A DNA stretch of 60,000 nucleotides, taken from contig NC_088320.1 in NCBI RefSeq assembly GCF_910592395.1, positions 2,048,001 to 2,108,000 of the forward strand, in the 5' to 3' direction. Made by a program: the position numbers and the translations under genes. This DNA is from Lineus longissimus. Taxonomy: Eukaryota; Nemertea; Pilidiophora; Heteronemertea; Lineidae. Shown piece after piece: positions 42,601 through 51,600 of this stretch; the first letter of the stretch is position 1, and each line of letters starts with the position of its first letter. Under the pieces are notes generated by a model. The model was not told where the DNA came from, searched no databases, and saw nothing but the letters and a program-made list of their open reading frames with translations.

Positions 42601-45600
42601 TCAGATCCCCATATGCACCAAAACGCTTTTAAAAAGAACTACTCAACACGCTTCGACAACAAATGACCTTTCAGGATGTTAAAATGACCAGCTTCTTGAC
42701 ACATTGCGAAAGAAAGTGGCGAAAGAGGGTCCGACTCCATGTACGCTCTGAGCACTTCATAAGTACATATCCTTCATGTATTCATCCCAAGAAAACCCAA
42801 GAAGTCACGCGATGACATAAATTCAACCGAGTTTGTGACTAACATTATCTAGTTCTACATCCGTTATCACTTTGTAGCAACTGAAGACGCCTACCTTTGC
42901 AATCGATGCCATTACCCTCGAAGCCAGGATTGCACACGCACTTATTGTCACCGCCGGTCTCGTTGAATTGACACTTTCCTTTCGAACTGCATTTTGAATC
43001 GTCAGTGCAAATACGTTCATCTGAAAAAATACACGTGATGAAAATATATGAATTCTGTCACTGCATTTATAGCCAATAAAAGCGTACTTTGTGAAAACAC
43101 CCGCATCCCTCACAAAGTACATGTATTAGGCCTTACCAGTTTAGTGCTAGCGACCTTTATGAAAGCTGTTTCGTATGGGGGCTGATAACCCTGCATCAGT
43201 AGAACCCTACGGCAGTAGAACAATGGGAGCTTCTACCGAGGTGCGAACGGGCTTTGTTCAAAGACAATAGACTCTGCTTTGGGCAGGGCTTGACTCCTCT
43301 TAACTGTGAGGTGCGAGCGGGCTTTGTTCAAAGACAATAGACTCTGCTTTGGACAAGGCTCGACTCCTTTTAACTGTGAGGTGCGAACGGGCTTTGTTTA
43401 AAGACAATAGACTCTGCTTTGGACAAGGCTCGACTCCTTTTAACTATGAGGTGCGAACGGGCTTTGTTTTAAGACAATAGACTCTGCTTTGGACAGGGCT
43501 GGATTCCTTTTAACTGTGAGGTGCCATCAGGCTTTGTTTGAAGAAACTAGACTCTGCTTTGGACAGGGCTTGACTCCTTTTAACTGTGAGGTGCCAGCAG
43601 GGTTTGTTTAAAGACAATAGACTCTGCTTTGGACAAGGCTCGACTCCTTTTAACTGTGAGGTGCGAACGGGCTTTGTTTAAAGACAATAGACTCTGCTTT
43701 GGACAGGGCTTTACTCCTTTTAACTGTGAGGTGCGAACGGGCTTTGTTTAAAGACAATATACTCTGCTTTGGACAGGGCTTTACTTCTTTTAACTGTGAG
43801 GTGCCATCGGGCCTTGTTTGAAGACGATAGACTCTGCTTTGGACAGGGCTTGACTCCTTTTAACTGTGAGGTAAGGTGCAAAATAGCTTGATGCTCCTTA
43901 TATTTTACTTACCTTTGCACTTGACGCCATCTCCCTCATATCCCTCCATACACGTACACTTAAACGAACCGCCTGTATTGGTGCAGTTAGCGTGTTCGTG
44001 ACAATTATTCAATTTTTCGTCTTCGCATTCGTCAACATCTGAATGTGTCAATAAGTTTATATGCATGTAATTTGTTCTAAATTTTTGCTAAGTCTTGAAA
44101 AATTTTGAAATAAATGTATATAACAAATGAATGATTACTCAATGGCCGAGGATACTGTTAAAACATTTGGCTTTATGCTGCAGCAGAAAAACGCGCTTAT
44201 TTGGAGAAAAGAGGCCAAAACCATGAGAGGAGGTATGAAAATAGGGCTGGCTGATGTTAAACTAGTATTTACCAAAGCACAGCTTCTTCCCGTCGCCGGC
44301 GTACCCATCTCTGCATCGACACTGGCCCAATTTGCAATCGCCTTTTTTGTGACACTCGCCTTCCGCTGCGCAGGCCTGGTTTCCTGTAAGAGAGCACTGG
44401 CACGCTGTACGATGTCCCAAGATCTCAACAATAGGGTGTAACCTATGTTCTCATAATAGATCTGGTTTGGTTCTAATGTCATGGGAAAATCTTGGTGTTA
44501 ATACGAAGACTTGTTATTCATTTACTATTGTTCGTACACCCACAGGCGGAAACCGGAAGAAGGACTGAAACCGCACGGCTTTCACCGGCGTCAAACTAAT
44601 GTCAATGTAACTGACCACAAAGCGACAAAACCGCGACGATATCCTGTCGCATTGGAATCAGGCCCCTGAACCTGGTGAGAGAATTTCATAGAGAAAAACC
44701 TTACTGTAATAACAAAGGGGGTATTTTTTCTCCGCGCAGTCAGCGTCGTTCCAATTGAAACCGTCACTATGGTCGAGACCAACACAGCTTCCCGTATTGT
44801 TATCATCTGGCTGCTTCGAACCCCAGCTGGAGTAGCTTCCATTTCCGAAGATTGTTCCGTCAGACCATGTGTATGCACCGTCGGTCGTGTTGTCTTCAGT
44901 AAGACCTGGGGAAAAAAAGTAAGAAAGGGATAATTCCGTTTTTGGTGATTTGCCACTCTAGATTAACTTAATATAAGCATTGTTAAGGACGTTATAGTAA
45001 GTAAGGTCACCAGCATCAAACTTTGGAAGTGACTACTTGGCAAGCCCGGTGTGACAGCGGATATAGTCCCCCTGGAGTCATAGTCCGGTAGCAATGTATT
45101 TGATCAATTAAGCAGCAAGATCTATTGTACCGCTAACCCTAACCACGGACTATCAGCCCTAGGACTACTATCCCTTGCACACCGGCTTACCAAACAGCAA
45201 CTTTTTCTTCGTCCTGAATGGAGAGCCGAACTCATTAATATTAAAGTAAAGTCTCCAGCTCGCCAAACAAGGTAGATTTTTTACCTGTTTGGCAAGCCCG
45301 GCTGGCCGAACAGGGTGGCTTTTTAGTGCTGTTTGGCAAACGGCTCTCTAAACAGGACAAAAAAAGATGCCTGTTCGGCGAGCGGCTTGCCAAATAGACC
45401 CGGCCTAACTTAATATAAGCATTGTTAAGGCTAGTATAGCAAGTAAGGTCACCAGCATTCAACTTTTGATGGAGTGAAAGTGAAAATGTAAAAATGCAAG
45501 ATTTACTAAAATTTAGCTACATTTCAGAACATACCGTCAACTAATTCCAGGCCTCATTTGGCACTCATCTCTAACGGTGACACACATCCCCTGGCCATTT

Positions 45601-48600
45601 GGCCTGTCAGTGGAAAAACGCTATCGAGAAATCGAACTTCAACACACAACTATGCCCTACCTATCCAAAAGTCTTTGCCAGTGAATTGACTTGAGAGATA
45701 ATTGGCGATGAATATCTGTTCCTGTTCATTTCTGATGGTGACTGGCTTGGCACCTCTTTGTTCACATGTCGCGCTTGCCTCTCCCCCTCCTAGCTGGTTC
45801 TTGCTGGAGTGATAGCAATACCCTCCAAAGCGCTGCGAGCCCTCAGGGCAAGACTCGTCCTCTGAAAAAAAGAAGAATTTGGCAAGAGGTTATAACTTAT
45901 ATTGTGGCTCAGGTAAAACAGAAATCAAAATTGCCGTTATGTAGTTGCCAGGAAGGCAGATTTGTTGACTCTTGGCATATGTATTGAAAACGATAAACTC
46001 AAAACATGAGATATTTCTAACATGTTTAAATTGAAGCTCAATTTCTAAACATTTATATTGGGTGATATGAATAAAGAGTAGTAAATGCTTTTATCTAAAA
46101 CTCCATGTACATTTACACTTGGTCTTTCTGTACAAAATTGAAGTAAAAGCATTTGCTAGCCTTTATTCAATATTCATATCACCCAATATGAATAAAGAGT
46201 AGTAAATGCTTTTATCTAAAACTCCATGTACATTTACACTTGGCCTTTCTGTACAAAATTGAAGTAAAAGCATTTGCTAGCCTTTATTCATATCACCCAT
46301 TGTTTACATGTAATTCTAACGTCTGCGGATGTAAATGAACACACCATTCTGTCCTTTCTCGCACTTCACCATCGCAGTCCCGCTCTTGCAGTGCATGCTG
46401 TACCATTTCATATCGCTGTCAATCACGGCGCATTCGTTGCCGACCCTGGGCTCGTCTTTCGCCCAGTTGGTGTAGGTTGCTTCAGACCATTCGCCGGCCA
46501 GAAGCCACTCCCAGCGGCCTCTAGTAGTAAGGCGGACCCCGATCCACATTTTAACGCCTTCGGGCATCGTAAGCCTGGACAGGAAATGTATAAGTGGAAA
46601 AGTCAAAACAAAACGATGTGAATTAACCAATGAAAGCCAATGGGGTGTGGTTTGGAAATATCTGAAGGCTAATGAGAGAATCATTTGTTGACTCTAGCAT
46701 GGACCTTTTAATTATTATTATCATTATCAAAAACATTTTTATAGCGCTTAACGTTGTTAAAACTTCTAAGCGCTTTACAATTTACAATAAAACAATAAAA
46801 CACTAATACATGATAGAATAAAAGTCATTACTAAAGAAAACGTGCAAGTGGGATTTTAAAAAAAAAAAAAAAAAAAAAAAATTTAAAAGAATTTCTTAAA
46901 AATATGAGTTTTTAGTGTAGTTTTAAAACGACCCAGGGTACTCTGGCCACGAACACTATTTGGCAGCTCATTCCATAGCTTTGGTCCCGCCACTGCGAAT
47001 GCAGAGGAACCTATCACCCGGTTTGTGCGGACTTCCTTACACAGACCCAAAACAAGTCTTAACAAAAACAAATGTTAAAATATAACTTAGCAATTCATTT
47101 CGGTTGACCAATACATGTTCTTTACAGTTGGGAAAAGTAGGCCTTATAACACTGTCAAAGGAATTAAATTGAAGGATAGAGACCATGGTTTCTTGTTAGT
47201 GATCTATCAAAAGTTCTTTGAAGGGGCATGTGAACAATATCTGAGGATATGAGTTGTAGCATCTGACTGGAAGGTAGCATTGATGGAGAATACGCAGGTT
47301 TATGGATGTCAGATAGTGGTTCCTTGGCATTTGCAAACAATTTCACTGGGCGCTTATATAGCAGAACACGGTAATATGAATGATAGGCCGGGTCTATTTG
47401 GCAAGCCGCTCGCCGAACAGGCATCTTTTGTTGTCCTGTTTGGAGAGCCTCTTGCCAAGCAGCACTAAAAAGCCACCCTGTTCGGCCAGCCGGGCTTGCC
47501 AAACAGGTAAAAAATCTACCCTGTTTGGCGAGCTGGAGACTTTACTTCAATATTAATGAGTTTGGCTCTCCATTCAGGACAAGAAAAAGTCGCTGTTTGG
47601 TAAGCCGGGCTTGCCAAGTAGTCACTTCCAATATGATATGTCAATTACCACGAGACCCTGGCATGCCTGTGTGATGTTTGATCATACATTCTTTGAGGTG
47701 GTTGGAGATTAAATTGTCTCTTTGCCACACAATGCAGTCGTCCCAGTTCTTAATAGAGTTTCTCAGTCACAGTTGTGTTATTGGGTGATATGAATAAAGA
47801 CTAGCAAATGCTTTTATCTAAATCTCCATGTACATTTACACTATGCCTTCCTGTACAAAATTGAAGTATAAGCATTTGCTAGTCTTTATTCATATCACCC
47901 ATTGTTTCGATGCAACAGATTGAAAATTATTATCGATGAATAGATCACCCCATCAAACCGAGTAAAAGAAAAATCCGTCTGGTTTCTAACAGTACCAGCT
48001 GTAGACAAGCAAATACTAATACAGACAGAGGGTAGCTGATTGATTGGTTGGTTGAAATTACCCATGAATAATTTACAAGGCGTTGATGACCACCAGCAAA
48101 GTTTGAATGATTAAAAAAAGTAAATGAAAACTCACATTGCCTTAACTTTTTCTTCATCCTCCTTGCTTGTTATCTTAATCAAGTCACCGCTATGCTGGAC
48201 ACAAGTCATGTACGAATCGTGAAAGCTTTTATTGCCGGGTTTGTCAAAGTAGCAGTCTTCGCCTCCTTTTTCGTAATCGTATGCCCAACCTGGTGGACAG
48301 GGCCTGTAAGGGTTCAGGTCTGAAGAAAGAAAGCAATTACTTGAATACTCAGACTTGACCAGGTTGATGAACGGTATGGCCTGTAAGGAAGGAGGACCCG
48401 CTCGTTCAAAACACGGCGAACCTTACGTTATTTTGCCCCGTACCTCGCTGTTAATTCAGGCCTAACACAATACACTGTCTATTGTCGGTGAACGAAGCCC
48501 GCTCGCACCTAGGCCTAAATTCCTATTGTGCTACTCTCTAATCAAAGTGTTACCGCGGCAAATTCCGATTACATCGACCCACGAAACATCTTCCACGGGG

Positions 48601-51600
48601 GTCGATAAGCCTAAACGACCCCAATATGACATAACACCAAGTGAAGTTCTAAATATGTTTTTGTCTTGATTATCCGCAGTTTTTTTATAGGCCGGGTCTA
48701 TTTGGCAAGCCGCTCGCCGAACAGGCATCTTTTTTTGTCCTGTTTGGAGAGCCGTTTGCCAAACAGCACTAAAAAGCCACCCTGTTCGGCCAGCCGGGCT
48801 TGCCAAACAGGTAAAAAATCTACCCTGTTTGGCGAGCTGGAGACTTTACTTCAATATTAATGAGTTCGGCTCTCCATTCAGGACAAGAAAAAGTCGCTGT
48901 TTGGTAAGCCGGGCTTGCCAAGTAGTCACATCCTTTTTTATAACAATTATACCACCCACACAAATTAGGTCATGCTGATTGAAGAACAGTAATCCCGGTC
49001 GATATATGTACTTGTTTGACATGTTCGCAGCCTGATATTTTGTTTTCTTTACGGAAATATGTTACCTCTCCCGCCCCATATTGTATCGCCAGGCCGTTAA
49101 AACATACACCCCGTGATTTAAATCACTGTCCTGGCAGAACTCTCAGGCTCAATACTATGAAAAGAAACGTCTATTCTCATTAATTCTGCCAGGCTGGGCC
49201 TATTGAAACGTGCCATCATCACGGCGACAATGATATCTGCCCCAAATAACGATTGTTTAATATCTGTTATGATTGTTTATTGACATGGCAGATGCATTCT
49301 ATCAACTTTTTTTGTGTTGTGACAATTGGCAAGATGCGTCGCTTGAACTTCTTGGTATCTGTGACGACATTGGCGCCATCTGTCACCCGTACTAAAGGAA
49401 TTAGCCGGGATGAGCGCGAGATTAGGATTCTTTCAATATTCAAATATTACATGTGATGTTGATGGATCATAATATAGAGGACAACAACTGAAGTATTGTG
49501 TTACTCGTCCCTTGACAAGAATGATGAATGGCGAAGGACGTTGGCTCCATATTTAGAATTTCATGTAAAACCTTAACCTTGACCAAAATCAATAATGGTG
49601 TATGAAAATGCGAATGACATTGACTCCATATTCAGAATTTCATGTAAAACTTTAACCTTGACCAAAATCAATACTGTAGGAAAGGCTATACAGCCGAGAT
49701 CTCAGATGGTTATACGCTGCCCCCTCCTTCTCCAAACATGTTTTCGTCTTTCCACTCATCTGGGCCAGATTGTTCAAAAGCACAAAAGTCACGTTATCCC
49801 TAACAGTTACGTTAAGTATCCTTATGGACGTTATCGCCTTCAGTTAAACCCATTAATATTTTCATGTTAAGACTTAACGGCGCCGTTTAAGCTAACGTGA
49901 TTTTGAACAACCCACCCCTGATATACGCACACTATGCCTCCAGTGCAGCATTCGCTAGAGAATCCATGCTTTTTCATGATAGCAAGAGTCACGGGGGTTG
50001 TGGAAGGTCACAGCTTGTCATAAACATGAAAACAGTTGGCAAGTTTTATGATATTTAAAATATGGATCCTAGAGCTAGTTTTGAATAACGTTCTCAGCTG
50101 TTTTGTTCTATACTGACAGTTTAATAATGCGACTCCGTGCAGCTACTGAATTATGAAGACAATCGGTACCAAGATGTTACCAGGTTTATGCTCCGTTGAA
50201 AAGAAACGAAATAATACACATCGATTTCTTCTAACATCATCGTATTTCTTTTCAGTTAAGCGGTATACCAAACACGGCTAATGCGTCTCCTTTTGTTATA
50301 AGCACTTCTCTAATGGCGTACGACAGCAATACCGCGTTCCCTATGTTGTGCTACACTTTACAACGTATGATGCCAATTTTCCCCTCGGTGGCCAGTAAGA
50401 TACCTAGTGGAAAGGTAGATTTTTCTAATTTTGCCCCTTTATTCAGCCTTGATGACTTTGCTTAGCTCATCAGGTGATGTGATCACATGCAAATATTCCT
50501 AAGAGTCATTTGCCGAAGATCTGAGCCTCGCAGCGGCTGAAACAAATTGTTCTTACCTCGACTGCAAGCATAAGCGTACTTCCCATCACAAGGGACTGTC
50601 ACAAACTCGAAGCCTTTAGAAGGATCAATCACCACACAATCCTTTTTCTGGCTATCTATTGTGGAGGGTTCTTCCGGAGCCCATTTATCATAAGCCGTGT
50701 TGTCCACCCAGACGAACTGGCCTGGAGAGAAAAAAAAGAGACATTTGTTCAAGATCAAAGCGTCTTTTGCAGACTGCATCTTACACACATTCCCTAACAT
50801 CAGCTGAGCATAAAACGACGTGAAATTGATTTCGCCAAAACACAACTTTTTAGTACATTATTGACTGTAACCACCAAATTTTCGCTGATTTCTAGAATAC
50901 TGAAGTATGTAATTTCTGTAAGCGGTGAAACAGAAAACGAACCTTCTATATCGGCGTCGGTATATCCAATCAGGACCTGTTTTGTCTGCCCTGCCTTCAC
51001 CAGTTCATCCTTCATCGCCTTCCATTGCGTGTCCGTGGACAGGGTCAGCAGATGGCCACCCTGGAGCTCACACTTCTTCTCAGCTTTGTCTGGGGTCTGT
51101 GGGTCCTTGGGGAAGCTAAGGCACTGTAAGTCAACCTTGATCTGTCCTTCGGGACATTTGGCTGATGAGGCAAGATGAAAAAGAATCTTAAATGTAAGGA
51201 AAATGCCACTGAACATCTATCCCCATCGCCAATATACACCATTGCCGCATTTTAATCCCGTTGGTAGTGGTTCCGCAGATATGTGCTAAAAATGGGATTC
51301 TTTTATTATATTGGCCGGGTCTATTTGGAAAGCCGCTCGCCGAACAGGCATCTTTTTTTGTCCTGTTTGGAGAGCCACTTGCCAAACAGCACTAAAAAGC
51401 CACCCTGTTCGGCCAGCCGGGCTTGCCAAACAGGTAAAAAATCTACCCTGTTTGGCGAGCTGGAGACTTTACTTTAATATTAATGAGTTCGGCTCTCCAT
51501 TCAGGACAAGAAAAAGTCGCTGTTTGGTAAGCCGGGCTTGCCAAATAGTCACTTCCTATTATATCCCGTCCTTATCCTGCATATCGTAGTTTCCTAGCGG

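Larger units (their letters stand above)
44968..45473. repeat. 60-bp direct repeats flanking MITE copy 13
   Basis: TAACTTAATATAAGCATTGT ... GGTCACCAGCAT ... CAACTTT is present on both sides of the element (about 44,968-45,024 and 45,406-45,466). Confidence 0.88.
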
